DNA from: Actinomycetota bacterium
GTDB lineage: Bacteria > Actinomycetota > Aquicultoria > Subteraquimicrobiales > Subteraquimicrobiaceae
NCBI GenBank assembly: GCA_030018275.1
Contig: JASEGB010000004.1
Coordinates: forward strand, 1-64,000
Reading direction: 5' to 3'
DNA length: 64,000 bases
In this document: positions 54,634 through 63,005 of the stretch, piece after piece
Layout: each line of letters starts with the position of its first letter
Numbering within the stretch: the first letter of the stretch is position 1
Translations under genes and position numbers: made by a program
Notes under the pieces: generated by a model
Told to the model about the DNA's origin: nothing
Database searches by the model: none
Seen by the model: the letters and a program-made list of their open reading frames with translations, nothing else

Positions 54634-54910
54634 CTATGGTACCAACAACGACTCACTAGTATCCACGTTTAAGGTGGAATCGTAGGTCCAATCGAGCTTT
54701 ACCACATCGGTTACCGTTGAGGTATAAGTTCCAGTCGCCTTTGTCGGGCCATACACAAAGGTCACCGTTCCATCAGCACCTGTGTTGCCACTACCACTAG
54801 CAATGAAATTACCATTTAAAGTCATTTCAAGATAAGCCGTAGCACCCTCAAGGCCAACGTTGTTCGTATCAACTACCTTCACGGTAGTGTATATTTTGGC
54901 GTTCCATATG
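54634..54910 (-). pseudogene. C-terminal Ig-like domain remnant of a secreted protein
   Basis: About 85 residues of a beta-sandwich domain: TTVKVVDTNNVGLEGATAYL, GNTGADGTVTFVYGPTKATG and YDSTLNVDTSES, a pattern typical of C-terminal domains of secreted subtilases and other exoproteins. It begins without its own start or signal peptide exactly where the glycosyltransferase frame (54879-56579) loses homology, in a different frame. It reads as the surviving tail of a deleted gene. Confidence 0.6.
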
Positions 54911-56579
54911 ACCAACGATATCTCTGCTTCCAAAGACCGCTCAAATCATTCGGTGCCTCAGTCCAAGCCACAGCGTGGTCTTCGTAACATATCTTGTAAC
55001 CCAACTTTCGAATGCTCATAGTCATATCAGTGTCTTCGGCAAGGGTCTCACTGCTGAAATATCCCGCCTCTTCAATTGCTTCTCTGCGAAAAGCACCCAC
55101 AGGACCCGGAACGACAGTTATACAGTTGAGGATGGACATCATCCTCCGATCCAGATTGCAACTCATGATGTATTCCATCGATTGCCAGAGGGTGAGAATG
55201 GTATTACGATTGCCGACCTTGATATTACCCGAGACCGCACCGATTTTAGGGTCTTTAAAATGTCTGACCAATTCTCCCACGGTATTCGGTTCAAACTTTG
55301 TGTCCGCATCCATCATCACCAAAATCTCGCCGTCTGAATTCCTAATCCCCTCATTTAAGGCCGATGCCTTACCCCCATTTGGTTTCCGAATGAGTTTAAC
55401 CTGATAATGGGCAAACTTTAAAACTTCATCGGCGGTACCATCCGTGGATCCATCATCGACCACGATTATCTCGTAATTGGGATAGGTTGTTTGCAGTAAC
55501 CAATTTATGCAATTTCCAATCACTTTTTCCTCGTTATATGCCGGAACTAGAATACTTACTCTCGGATTATGATTTAAAACCGCGGGTATCCTCCTCCCTA
55601 TGTAAACCTTTTGAAAAAGAGCGAAAAGAGCGACCAATATTGTTCGAATGAATGTGAGGAGAATTGCCAGAATGAAGATGACCACAAAGAATTTTTTCGC
55701 CCACAACCATGCGCGGTAGGTGCCAAGGACCGTATAACCCATGAATTGTTCGGCTCTTGAAGCGGGACGCAAGACCTCTGCTCTATTTAAGAGGAGAAGC
55801 TCCGAAAGGGTCACGAATTCGAAGCCCTTATCCCTTAAGGAAGTGATGATTTTGGGGAGGGCCTCGACCGTCTGACTACAATCCCTACCGCCATCGTGAA
55901 GGAGAATGACACTACCTCTCTCAACTTCCGAGAGACAGCTCTTAAGCATCTGTTCCACTCCGGGACGCTTCCAATCCTGAGGGTCGATTCCGTACAATAC
56001 CGAAATATATCCAAAATCCTGTGCAATTTTGATGGCTTTTAAGCCTTCATAATTGATTTTGTCGCCCACGAAGAAAACTTCAGGGGGTCTGAAAAGCACA
56101 AAGGACTTTCTGGTTATAGCCTGCAACAGACGTTGAGTCAGAGTAAGCTCGAGATGAGCTTGTAATCGCGAGGTCTTAGCGAGATGGACGTGGGAAAAAG
56201 TGTGATTGCCGATCTCATGTCCTTCATCGAATTCCTTACGGACGAGTTCGGGATGGACAAGAACTTTCTGCCCAACCACGAAAAAAGTTGCTTTTACATC
56301 GTGTCTCTTGAGAATCCTCAGGATTTTTGGAGTATATAATGGGTCGGGACCATCCTCAAAGGTAAGCACGATTTTCTTCTCACCGTATCCATATCTTTTT
56401 ACCTTGTATCCTTTCTGTCCGTGGATATACCTTTCAAAAACTTTGATTACTGCTCCCTTGCCCTTAACTTCTAGAACAGGGGATCCATAAGTGGTAGCAA
56501 TTGGTAACCACACTGCAATGGTAAACACGCCTATAAGGAGGACTAAAAATCCGCTGAATTTCGATAATTTTCGCTCCAT
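54879..56579 (-). CDS. Polysaccharide deacetylase / GT2 glycosyltransferase fusion, C-terminally truncated
   Basis: Bifunctional envelope enzyme. An N-terminal span (10-30) is followed by a NodB deacetylase domain with VLTFEDGPDPLYTPKIL (E replaces the usual first aspartate of TFDDGP), GHEIGNHTFSHVHL, LFRPPEVFF and ILLHDGGRD; a second membrane segment (about 295-325); and a GT2 domain with SILVPAYNEEKVIGNCI, VVDDGSTDGTADEV, MDADTKFEPNTV, LAEDTDMTMSI and WKQRYRWSYG. Relatives continue with further membrane spans after QRYRW; here the frame ends seven residues later, fused to foreign sequence. Probably inactive as a transporter-synthase, and the E-for-D change may affect deacetylation. Confidence 0.8.
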   Translation of the reverse strand: MERKLSKFSGFLVLLIGVFTIAVWLPIATTYGSPVLEVKGKGAVIKVFERYIHGQKGYKVKRYGYGEKKIVLTFEDGPDPLYTPKILRILKRHDVKATFFVVGQKVLVHPELVRKEFDEGHEIGNHTFSHVHLAKTSRLQAHLELTLTQRLLQAITRKSFVLFRPPEVFFVGDKINYEGLKAIKIAQDFGYISVLYGIDPQDWKRPGVEQMLKSCLSEVERGSVILLHDGGRDCSQTVEALPKIITSLRDKGFEFVTLSELLLLNRAEVLRPASRAEQFMGYTVLGTYRAWLWAKKFFVVIFILAILLTFIRTILVALFALFQKVYIGRRIPAVLNHNPRVSILVPAYNEEKVIGNCINWLLQTTYPNYEIIVVDDGSTDGTADEVLKFAHYQVKLIRKPNGGKASALNEGIRNSDGEILVMMDADTKFEPNTVGELVRHFKDPKIGAVSGNIKVGNRNTILTLWQSMEYIMSCNLDRRMMSILNCITVVPGPVGAFRREAIEEAGYFSSETLAEDTDMTMSIRKLGYKICYEDHAVAWTEAPNDLSGLWKQRYRWSYGTPKYTLP

Positions 56580-56632
56580 AAGTTTTACCTGATTTACTCT
56601 GTGAACTGTGAACTAATAAGAGAGGGGTGGGA

Positions 56633-57262
56633 TTACTCCTCGGTTAATAAAAGTGGGAACACGATATCGCTAATACAGCAGGGGATCATCACCGCGAGAA
56701 CCACTATTATGAAGACACTCCCTATGAAATCCATCCAATTCATTAATCCAAAAGCCGTTAAATATAAAATGGAGGCCATACTACTCACCATAACGTGTAT
56801 GGCATGAGAATACTGGGTACTTTTTGAAATTGCCAAGGGAGCCAGAAATCCCGCCACGATACCAACCAATACGAAAGGTAGAATCATACCAGGATGCTCT
56901 AAGATGCAGATATGCAGATGCATATTTACACCAAGCAAACTGCCTCCAAGAAAGGGAAGCACGATGTCACTTAAACCACATATAACCACCGCGCCAAGGA
57001 ATCCTATGATCAGAGCCTTTAAAAATCTTTTTTCGTGGCTCCAAAACATAGCCGTGGTCGCTGCAGCGCTTAAGAGTAGATGTACGGGGTGAAAGACATG
57101 GAATAATTCTTTTGAGGCTTTGGGCAGAACCTCCTCGGCCTTCAGTAACATACCAATATAGGAAAGAACCCCCAAAAAGAGCAGTCCCATCGCAGCACTG
57201 AAGATGGAATATGGCAAATGTTCTCCGAGTTCTTGAAGTACATGATAGGTTTTTCTGTGCAT
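56633..57262 (-). CDS. Histidine-rich polytopic membrane protein, unknown family
   Basis: I do not recognise this family. The 209 residues from ATG 57262 show about six hydrophobic segments and notable membrane-embedded or near-membrane histidines: HVFHPVHLLLSAAATTAMFW, then MHLHICILEHPGMILPFVLV and STQYSHAIHVMVSSMAS. Such spacing would suit metal ions, but this is inference. The frame continues to 57322, yet those 20 residues are encoded by repeat sequence, so I prefer 57262 although its ribosome binding site (AGGATCG) is weak. It lies after the deacetylase-glycosyltransferase and before the insertion element, in opposite orientation to the latter. Confidence 0.6.
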   Translation of the reverse strand: MHRKTYHVLQELGEHLPYSIFSAAMGLLFLGVLSYIGMLLKAEEVLPKASKELFHVFHPVHLLLSAAATTAMFWSHEKRFLKALIIGFLGAVVICGLSDIVLPFLGGSLLGVNMHLHICILEHPGMILPFVLVGIVAGFLAPLAISKSTQYSHAIHVMVSSMASILYLTAFGLMNWMDFIGSVFIIVVLAVMIPCCISDIVFPLLLTEE

Positions 57263-57329
57263 TGCTTCGATCCTGAAATTGGTAGCGCAGACTGCCGTAG
57301 GCAGGGAGTTCATCTCCCGCATTCCTTTA

Positions 57330-57348
57330 GTCGGGGATAAACCCCGAC
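57330..57348. repeat. GTCGGGG/CCCCGAC hairpin
   Basis: GTCGGGGATAAACCCCGAC, an inverse arrangement of the CCCCGAC hairpins at 11865, 36510 and 59316, just left of the IS1595-type element. Confidence 0.6.
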
Positions 57349-57362
57349 TCTACATTAATAAA

Positions 57363-57963
57363 GGTGATTCCCACCTAACTGGTATTGTGATATGATACCT
57401 TTATGCTTGATAACCAGGCAATATCCCTGGCAACTAGTCTGCCAAAAAGTAGACGACTTTTTGTCAAGCTCAGATGGGGCAGAAGAAGGATCTGCTCGCA
57501 TCCCCCTTAACGAAGTCGTACATCTTCGCTACCTCTTCTGTCTGGGTGTTCCAGGCTACAGAACAAGGCTTTACCTTTCCCACAATCTCTCCACCACCCA
57601 CAGAGCTTTTAGGCTCTTCAGGGAAGCCATCTATGACGCTTCTCTTGCCGAAATGGAGGCCCTCTCCGGAGAACTTGAGCTCGATGAGTCCCTCTTTGGC
57701 GGGAAAAGGAAGGGCAAAAGAGGTTGGGGAGCTGAAGGAAAGAGGCTGGTCTTCGGGATGTATGGAAGAACCCACATCAACGGCATTGAGGGATTCTTCT
57801 CCTACGCCAAGACTTGGCTCTATCACTACCGAGGTGTTCCTAGCCAATACTTTCATCTCCACCTCAAGGAGACCGAGTTTGGGTTCAACCACAGAGACGA
57901 AGATATCTTTGCCCTTATCGTGCAACTGTTGGTCAAACCAGTACCAGATGTATAGGAATTACC
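57363..57963 (+). mobile_element. Internally deleted IS1595-family element
   Basis: 601 bases between imperfect inverted ends GGTGATTCCCACCTAACTGG and, at the right, the complement of GGTAATTCCTATACATCTGG; both continue TATTG or TACTG. The ends share GGTRATTCC, seven variable bases and CTGGTAYTG. It contains the transposase remnant at 57392. No 8-base target duplication is evident. Both ends being intact, it could be moved by a full-length relative. Confidence 0.7.
57392..57955 (+). pseudogene. IS1595/ISXO2-type transposase remnant
   Basis: The middle and end match IS1595 transposases: LNEVVHLRYLFCLGVPGY, then ELELDESLFGGKRKGKRGWG (first acidic DDE residues) and THINGIEGFFSYAKTWLYHY with HLKETEFGFNHR. 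Between FGMYGR and THINGIEG about 100 residues of the catalytic domain, including the second aspartate, have been lost in frame, so a single 187-codon frame survives. The first 30 codons do not resemble the family's zinc-ribbon N terminus. Confidence 0.8.
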
Positions 57964-57969
57964 TGTATC

Positions 57970-57998
57970 GCGGCGGTTCATCCGCCGCATTTTGGTTT
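57970..57998 (+). terminator. Hairpin downstream of the insertion element
   Basis: GCGGCGG-TTCAT-CCGCCGC (57970-57988) followed by ATTTTGGTTT on the plus strand, seven bases beyond the element's right end. Confidence 0.5.
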
Positions 57999-58031
57999 CG
58001 GGGCGGCACCCGCCTACTGATCGCTAAACTG

Positions 58032-58081
58032 GATTGACGAGTTAGTTTGCATTTTAGACATTAACATATCTTGTTAAATAC
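58032..58081. repeat. Decayed CTATTAACGAG-family repeat
   Basis: GACGAGTTAGTTTGCATTTT on the left and TTAACATATCTTGTTAAATA on the right resemble the two ends of the elements at 12936, 25328 and 28898 with several changes. Confidence 0.4.
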
Positions 58082-58084
58082 AAC

Positions 58085-58741
58085 TTATGATTCTTTTAAC
58101 GCTTCAACTATAGCACGGGCAAAAGCCCTTGAGGCTTGAGGGCCACTAGCTGTGATGATATTCCCATCCCGAATCACATCGGTTTCCTCATATTTGGCTC
58201 CTTTGGCTTGAATCTCGCCAATTCTTGATGAATAAACGGTAGCCTTCTTGCCTGATAGGACACCAGCATTGGCTAAGGTAACAGGGGCAATACAAATTGC
58301 TGCAAGGATTTTGTTGGCTTCTACCGCCTTTTGGGCAATGGTATGAGCGGTGGAATTATCCCAATATTCTGAGGCTCCTGAGCCACCAACGAAGACGATT
58401 GCATCATAGTCCTCGACATTGACTTGATCCAGCAAAATATCGGGTTTAACTTCCATTCCCAGCATACCCTTCGCCTCTTCCAAACTCGAAGAGGCAACGG
58501 TGACATCAAAGCCTTCTTCCTCAAAAAGGTCCCTCGGTTGTTTATATTCCTCGTCTCGAAAATCCTTATGAGCGATGATCATCAAAATCTTCTTTGCCTC
58601 AGGAGTTGGTTTTGGGGGAGCTTCCTCTTCCACCACAGACGGTTTTTCTCTCTTGGGCGTAACTTTCTTCTCTCCCTTTTCCGCCGCTCGGCAACCCATA
58701 ATTAGGCTTATAGCGAGCAAAATTAAAACTACTCTTTTCAT
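58085..58741 (-). CDS. DJ-1/PfpI-family lipoprotein
   Basis: Class I glutamine-amidotransferase-like DJ-1/PfpI domain behind a lipoprotein signal: KRVVLILLAISLIMGC, with the lipobox cysteine at residue 17. A charged, proline-rich linker follows (about 18-50), then the domain, with MIIAHKDFRDEEYKQPRDLF, VGGSGASEYWDN and the nucleophile elbow AAICIAPVTLANAG (cysteine near residue 148). 218 residues. Surface location of a DJ-1 domain is uncommon; function may lie in stress, protease or deglycase-type chemistry, not decidable from sequence. Lgt and LspA, both encoded in this window, would process it. Confidence 0.88.
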   Translation of the reverse strand: MKRVVLILLAISLIMGCRAAEKGEKKVTPKREKPSVVEEEAPPKPTPEAKKILMIIAHKDFRDEEYKQPRDLFEEEGFDVTVASSSLEEAKGMLGMEVKPDILLDQVNVEDYDAIVFVGGSGASEYWDNSTAHTIAQKAVEANKILAAICIAPVTLANAGVLSGKKATVYSSRIGEIQAKGAKYEETDVIRDGNIITASGPQASRAFARAIVEALKES

Positions 58742-59394
58742 AATCCCCTCCCGTACTCAAGAATTCTTCTTTGACGCCTAAATTCCTCCAAGAAATATTG
58801 CTACAACTTCGACCCTTCCATGAAATTTCCTCTTTCTCTCCATGATCATCAAAACCAATTATAGGTTAGACATAATTCGTCTGAAGCGAAGAAAGCTCTT
58901 ATTTCGCTAAAAAACAGGTTCTCTTGGGTTTAAATTCTAATCCTTCGACAAGCTCAGGACAGGTTTCAAAATCCTAAGCACTAAACAATATCAAATACCA
59001 AAATGACACTCTAATTGTCATCCTGAGGGCACGGAGTGCCCGAAGGATCTCATATTCAGAAGAGATTCTTCGTCCCCTTCGTTTCACTCAGGGTCCTCAG
59101 AATGACAGCTTTGTTGTCTGTTTAGAACATTTGAACATTAGATATTTGGATTTGTTTAGGATTTAGAATTTCGGATTTAGGGTTTTTAAAGCCTTACTTT
59201 TTGGAATTATGTCTAGGGCACAAAACTAATGTGTATATATAGGTGGGTCATAAATTACCAAATATACTATTCTGAAGGAAGTGAGCTGGGAGGCGACTCT
59301 GAGCACGCCGTTAAACCCCGACTCATCGGGGAAGAGCTGCGGCCCTGATGAAATCGAGGGCACTCTGAGAACTGAGGGAGTAGGGAGGGCATAA
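58742..59394. repeat. Gene-free repeat region of 650 bases
   Basis: No gene. A long TAGACATAA-family element spans 58859-59222 (left TTATAGGTTAGACATAATTC, right GGAATTATGTCTAGGGCAC). Inside it is a second hairpin repeat, TGTCATCCTGAGGGCACG at 59009-59030 pairing with CCTCAGAATGACAG at 59094-59107. From 59238 a different patch begins ATAGGTGGGTCATAAATTAC, contains CCCCGACTCATCGGGG (59316-59331) and inverse CTCTGAG words, and runs to the ATPase gene. Confidence 0.65.
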
Positions 59395-60264
59395 CTAATT
59401 ATCCGAGTGAAAAAGACATCTTGAAACTACATCCCAGAGCTCATGGATAGCCTGGGCGGCAGGACCATTGGAGACTTCCACCACCACTTTTCCTTGCGCT
59501 AAAGCTCTTGAAACTTCGGGATCAAAGGGGATCATTCCCACCAATTTAATTCCCTTTTCTTCGCAGAATTCTTTGATCTCCTGAGCATTTTTGAGATTAA
59601 TATCATACTTGTTGATGCAAACCAGAGTTTCAATCTTAAAATGTTCCGCGACTCCGACTATTCGTTTTAAATCCGACAAACCCGATAGTGTTGGCTCGGT
59701 TACAACTAAAGCTAAATCTGTCCCGGCGAGGGAAGCGATCACCGGGCAACCGATGCCAGGAGAACCATCAAGAATTATAAGGTTGTAACTCCCTCCCTCG
59801 CTAATCTTTCGAGCATTGTTTCGCACCTCCGTGACCAATTTACCCGACGTTTCCATCCCCGCTTTAAGACGGGCGTGAATCATGGGACCGTATTTTGTCT
59901 CTGAATTATAAATGTAACCAGTGGGCTTATCTTCAAGGGTGATGGCTTCTTCTGGACATATATGAACGCATACACCACAACCTTCACAACGAAGGTAATC
60001 TATCTTTAGATCTCTTATCGCATTGAATCGGCAAATCTCCTCGCATTTGCCACACTTTGTGCATTTATTTTTGTCCTTCACAGCAATTTTGGCTCCGCTA
60101 AATTCCTCCTGACTAAGAATGGTGGGATGTAAAATTAAATGAAGGTCCGGGGCATCGACATCGGTATCAACGATGATTTTGTTCTCCGCCAAGACGGCAA
60201 AACAAGCGGCTAAAGTGGTTTTTCCCGTACCACCTTTGCCACTAATGATGGTGAGTTGCTTCAC
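59395..60264 (-). CDS. MinD/Mrp-type ATPase with inserted ferredoxin domain (second of pair)
   Basis: P-loop ATPase of the ParA/MinD superfamily with a bacterial-ferredoxin insertion. 289 residues: deviant Walker A SGKGGTGKTTLAA (8-20), then two [4Fe-4S] motifs CTKCGKCEEIC...C and CEGCGVCVHIC...P (about 63-110), then IILDGSPGIGCPVIASLAG (Walker B-like). These proteins occur as tandem pairs in anaerobes near NifX-like and radical SAM genes and are thought to act in metal-cofactor or Fe-S handling, but the client is unknown. It overlaps its paralogue by 23 bases. Confidence 0.88.
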   Translation of the reverse strand: MKQLTIISGKGGTGKTTLAACFAVLAENKIIVDTDVDAPDLHLILHPTILSQEEFSGAKIAVKDKNKCTKCGKCEEICRFNAIRDLKIDYLRCEGCGVCVHICPEEAITLEDKPTGYIYNSETKYGPMIHARLKAGMETSGKLVTEVRNNARKISEGGSYNLIILDGSPGIGCPVIASLAGTDLALVVTEPTLSGLSDLKRIVGVAEHFKIETLVCINKYDINLKNAQEIKEFCEEKGIKLVGMIPFDPEVSRALAQGKVVVEVSNGPAAQAIHELWDVVSRCLFHSDN

Positions 60265-61093
60265 CTAATCTCTCCTCGATACCTTCGAAAAGTTTTAAAA
60301 AGTTGGCTTTCCAATGAGGATGAGCTTGGACCAGGGGAATACCTTTAGAATAAAGCATAGCTATATCTCGACTGAAAGGAATCTTAAGCAGAATGGGGAT
60401 ATTTTCTTTCAGACAATAATCTTCGAGCTGGGAATCCCCTTCACCCCATCGATTGACGATGATTCCAAAGGGAATCCTCAAATTCCTCATGACCTCCACA
60501 GCCAACTGGAGATCATATAATCCAAAGGGAGTGGGCTCGGTGATAAGAAGGCAATAATCACTTCCTGAGATGGTCTCTATCACGGGACAACCGGTTCCCG
60601 GCGAAGCATCGAGGATGGCGATTTTCTCCTCATCAATCTCATCCTTTACTGCCCTGACTACGGGAGTCGCCATGGGCTCGCCAATGTTTAGTTTCCCCTG
60701 AACGAATTCAAGATGAGATGCTTTTCCCTTCTCCACCACCCCGATGGATCTATTTTCTTCAGTGATTGCGGAGTTAGGGCAGATTACCATACAGCCTCCA
60801 CAACCATGACAAAGTTCGGGAAAAATTAAAATATTCTCTTTAGCCACCGCTAATGCATTGAACTGGCAAAACTCAGCGCACTTACCGCAGAAGGAGCATT
60901 TCTCAAGATGTACATGGGGCACGGGGAGATAAACCGTTTTGCTCTCCTGAATTTGGGGACGCAAAAAAATATAGCCATTTGGTTCCTCTACATCACAGTC
61001 GACATATTGACAATTCTTTAAAGATAAAGCCAAATTCGTGGCAATCGTCGTCTTCCCAGTACCACCCTTGCCACTGGCCACCGAGATTATCAT
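60242..61093 (-). CDS. MinD/Mrp-type ATPase with inserted ferredoxin domain (first of pair)
   Basis: Paralogue of the next gene, 283 residues. Walker A SGKGGTGKTTIATNLA (8-23); ferredoxin insertion CSFCGKCAEFCQFNAL and CHGCGGCMVICPNSAI (about 63-110); AILDASPGTGCPVIETISG (about 175-193). Both members keep the signature lysine and all eight cluster cysteines, so a heterodimer carrying up to four clusters is plausible (inference). Translation of the partner is coupled by overlap. Confidence 0.88.
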   Translation of the reverse strand: MIISVASGKGGTGKTTIATNLALSLKNCQYVDCDVEEPNGYIFLRPQIQESKTVYLPVPHVHLEKCSFCGKCAEFCQFNALAVAKENILIFPELCHGCGGCMVICPNSAITEENRSIGVVEKGKASHLEFVQGKLNIGEPMATPVVRAVKDEIDEEKIAILDASPGTGCPVIETISGSDYCLLITEPTPFGLYDLQLAVEVMRNLRIPFGIIVNRWGEGDSQLEDYCLKENIPILLKIPFSRDIAMLYSKGIPLVQAHPHWKANFLKLFEGIEERLGEATHHH

Positions 61094-61176
61094 TTCAACT
61101 CTTTCCTAACCCGCAAATCTCTCGACCCTCCACAAGTGAGATTTCCATCGCGCTCCCACGCAATCTAATCGGTCGG

Positions 61177-61368
61177 TCAAGTCCCGGCTTCACAAGTATT
61201 ATCAATGTCGCTACCTGGGGAACCTCCTATTCCAAATGCCGAAAATACCCTCTCTAAATTCTTGCTTCCGCACTTTTTGCATTTCAATTCCTCTTTGGAG
61301 GATCCCATACCTACGAGAAGCTCAAATTCCTGCCCACAATCCCTACATTTATAGATATAAATTGGCAC
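61177..61368 (-). CDS. FmdB-type zinc ribbon protein
   Basis: 63-residue zinc ribbon of the FmdB/putative regulatory family: PIYIYKCRDCGQEFELLVGM, then ELKCKKCGSKNLERVFSAF, giving two C-x2-C knuckles. The start is GTG 61368, five bases after AAGGAGGG; the open frame extends to 61491 into the previous gene and should be ignored. The glycine-rich tail with GIGGSPGSD and a lone cysteine is normal for the family. Function unknown. Confidence 0.85.
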   Translation of the reverse strand: MPIYIYKCRDCGQEFELLVGMGSSKEELKCKKCGSKNLERVFSAFGIGGSPGSDIDNTCEAGT

Positions 61369-61400
61369 AATATCCCTCCTTCTTTCAAACAAATTTAGTC

Positions 61401-62105
61401 TTAAACCTTTATTGAGGTCCCTACACCAACCTCCATGAAATTTTCCTTGTATTCCTCTTTGAATAGTTTCATTGCTTTGTCCCCGGTGCAATGGGTGGGG
61501 GCTACCCTCTCCACACCAAGCTCTTTAAACTCATGAATTATGGACTTTATAACCCCCTCAGGCTGACCCATCAGATGGAATCCGCCCACCACCAGAAAAA
61601 TCTCTTCAGATATATCTCTCCCAACCTCTTGCAAGATGTCAACGATTCCGGGGTGAGCGCACCCTGTGATTACCACCAAGCCCTGGGGTCTTTTTAATAT
61701 CAAGGATTGCTCGGGGATAATTTGACCGAGCTTGCCAGTGGTGTACACATCGGGAAAGATTTCACAAAATTTATCCACCTCAGCTAAAGTCGATCCATAA
61801 TTTTTTATCCTGTCCTTAAGCCGCTTGGGAAAAACCCCTAGGATATAGACCTCAACATTTGGATTTTTCTCTAAAAAGCCCCATAATCCGCTGGTATGAT
61901 CGTAATGATTATGAGAGATGATAACGGCTTCGAAATCCTCCGGAGAGATGTCCAGTCTGCTCATGTTCTCTAGGAGAATGGATGCGTTTCCCCCTGTATC
62001 AAATAGGATATTCACTTCACCCCGTATTTGACAAGAAAAACCCCAAGAAATTGCGAGATGTTCATTTGAAGTTCCCCTGTTATCGTAGATTATTTTGAGT
62101 TCCAT
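61401..62105 (-). CDS. Metallo-beta-lactamase-fold hydrolase (COG1237-like)
   Basis: 234 residues with the metal motif ISHNHYDHTSGLWGFL (H-x-H-x-D-H, about 78-93), N-terminal WGFSCQIRGEVNILFDTGG, then ITGCAHPGIVDILQEV and PTHCTGDKA. The arrangement matches the COG1237 group, some archaeal members of which act on pterin-linked phosphates; the substrate here is unknown. It lies between the two FmdB-like genes and is likely part of the same operon. Confidence 0.87.
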   Translation of the reverse strand: MELKIIYDNRGTSNEHLAISWGFSCQIRGEVNILFDTGGNASILLENMSRLDISPEDFEAVIISHNHYDHTSGLWGFLEKNPNVEVYILGVFPKRLKDRIKNYGSTLAEVDKFCEIFPDVYTTGKLGQIIPEQSLILKRPQGLVVITGCAHPGIVDILQEVGRDISEEIFLVVGGFHLMGQPEGVIKSIIHEFKELGVERVAPTHCTGDKAMKLFKEEYKENFMEVGVGTSIKV

Positions 62106-62141
62106 AATTATCCTTAGAGATACTCCTTGTGTCCCGTAAAT

Positions 62142-62369
62142 TTATTTTCCGCAGCATCTCTTTGGGTTATCGCAGGGACGAATTTGTCCACAGCAACCAT
62201 CCATATCTGGAGCAGTACTTTTGCCAACCATGAATTTGGACCAGAGTATCTTCTCTAAATCACTGCTCCCGCAATTAAAACATTTAACTTCCTCTTTACC
62301 TTGAGCTAAACCGACTAAGATTTCGCTTAGGACTCCACATCTTTTGCACTTGTATTCGTAAATTGGCAT
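62142..62369 (-). CDS. FmdB-type zinc ribbon protein
   Basis: 75 residues: MPIYEYKCKRCGVLSEILVG and EVKCFNCGSSDLEKILWSKF form the zinc ribbon, followed by a cysteine-rich tail (DGCCGQIRPCDNPKRCCGK) that may bind further metal. Paralogue of the protein at 61177. Directly downstream of the NifX-like gene. Confidence 0.88.
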   Translation of the reverse strand: MPIYEYKCKRCGVLSEILVGLAQGKEEVKCFNCGSSDLEKILWSKFMVGKSTAPDMDGCCGQIRPCDNPKRCCGK

Positions 62370-62381
62370 ATTTTCCCCGAT

Positions 62382-62993
62382 TTAACCCTTCTTTTTCTTC
62401 TCAAGATCGCTTATTCTTTGATTAATCCGATCCAATTGCTCTTTGAGTATCTCGAACTGCTTCTTTAGTGCCTCCAGTTCTTGCTTGGTTGAGACGGATG
62501 GAGGCTGAAAAACTGCTCCGGGAGCTCCACCCATACCTGCGCCCATGCCTCTGCCCATTCCTCCACCTCGTCCCATGCCTCTACCAGGTCCTAATCCTGC
62601 TCCCGGAGGGACATAGGGGGAACCAACACCCCTCATGCCAAACTTCGGTCCCACTGTGGGTTGACTCACCAGTTTTAACTCACCACTTTTAAATTGCTCC
62701 ACAGCATCCTTAACCACTCCACCAACACCGGTAAAAACCTGAATACCTGCAGCCTGGAGCGTGGAAAAGGCATTGGGACCACATTGCCCTGTGAGAACCG
62801 CCTTGACACCCTTGCTCGCCATGAGCTGAGCGGATTGAATACCTGCACCTCCTGCAGCAGCAATATTGGGGTTCTGTATCACTTCAAACTCCATGGTCTC
62901 TGGATCAACGATGATGAAGAACTGACAGCGACCGAATCTTGGATCCATTTGAGATGATAGATCGGGACCCGTAGAAGTTACAGCTATTTTCAT
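62382..62993 (-). CDS. NifX/NifB-type (dinitrogenase FeMo-cofactor) domain protein
   Basis: 203 residues. Residues 1-112 form the Nitro_FeMo-Co domain (MKIAVTSTGPDLSSQMDPRFGRCQFF split at the DPRFGR motif, then GAGIQSAQLMASKGVKAVLT and GPNAFSTLQAAGIQVF). A glycine/methionine-rich linker with GMGRGGGMGRGMG follows (about 130-160) and a C-terminal coiled coil of DUF5320 type (KQELEALKKQFEILKEQLDR, 168-187). No nif genes are near, so it is one of the many such domains in anaerobes linked to iron-sulphur handling rather than nitrogenase. First intact gene after the radical SAM gene. Confidence 0.9.
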   Translation of the reverse strand: MKIAVTSTGPDLSSQMDPRFGRCQFFIIVDPETMEFEVIQNPNIAAAGGAGIQSAQLMASKGVKAVLTGQCGPNAFSTLQAAGIQVFTGVGGVVKDAVEQFKSGELKLVSQPTVGPKFGMRGVGSPYVPPGAGLGPGRGMGRGGGMGRGMGAGMGGAPGAVFQPPSVSTKQELEALKKQFEILKEQLDRINQRISDLEKKKKG

Positions 62994-63005
62994 ATTAACC
63001 CCTCC

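Noticed and set aside
57474-58037. Overlapping long frames on both strands over the insertion element
   Set aside because: Only the 57392-57955 frame carries the IS1595 motifs; the others are its shadows.
61369-61491. N-terminal extension of the FmdB-like protein
   Set aside because: It overlaps the end of the hydrolase gene in another frame, and AAGGAGGG marks GTG 61368 as the start.
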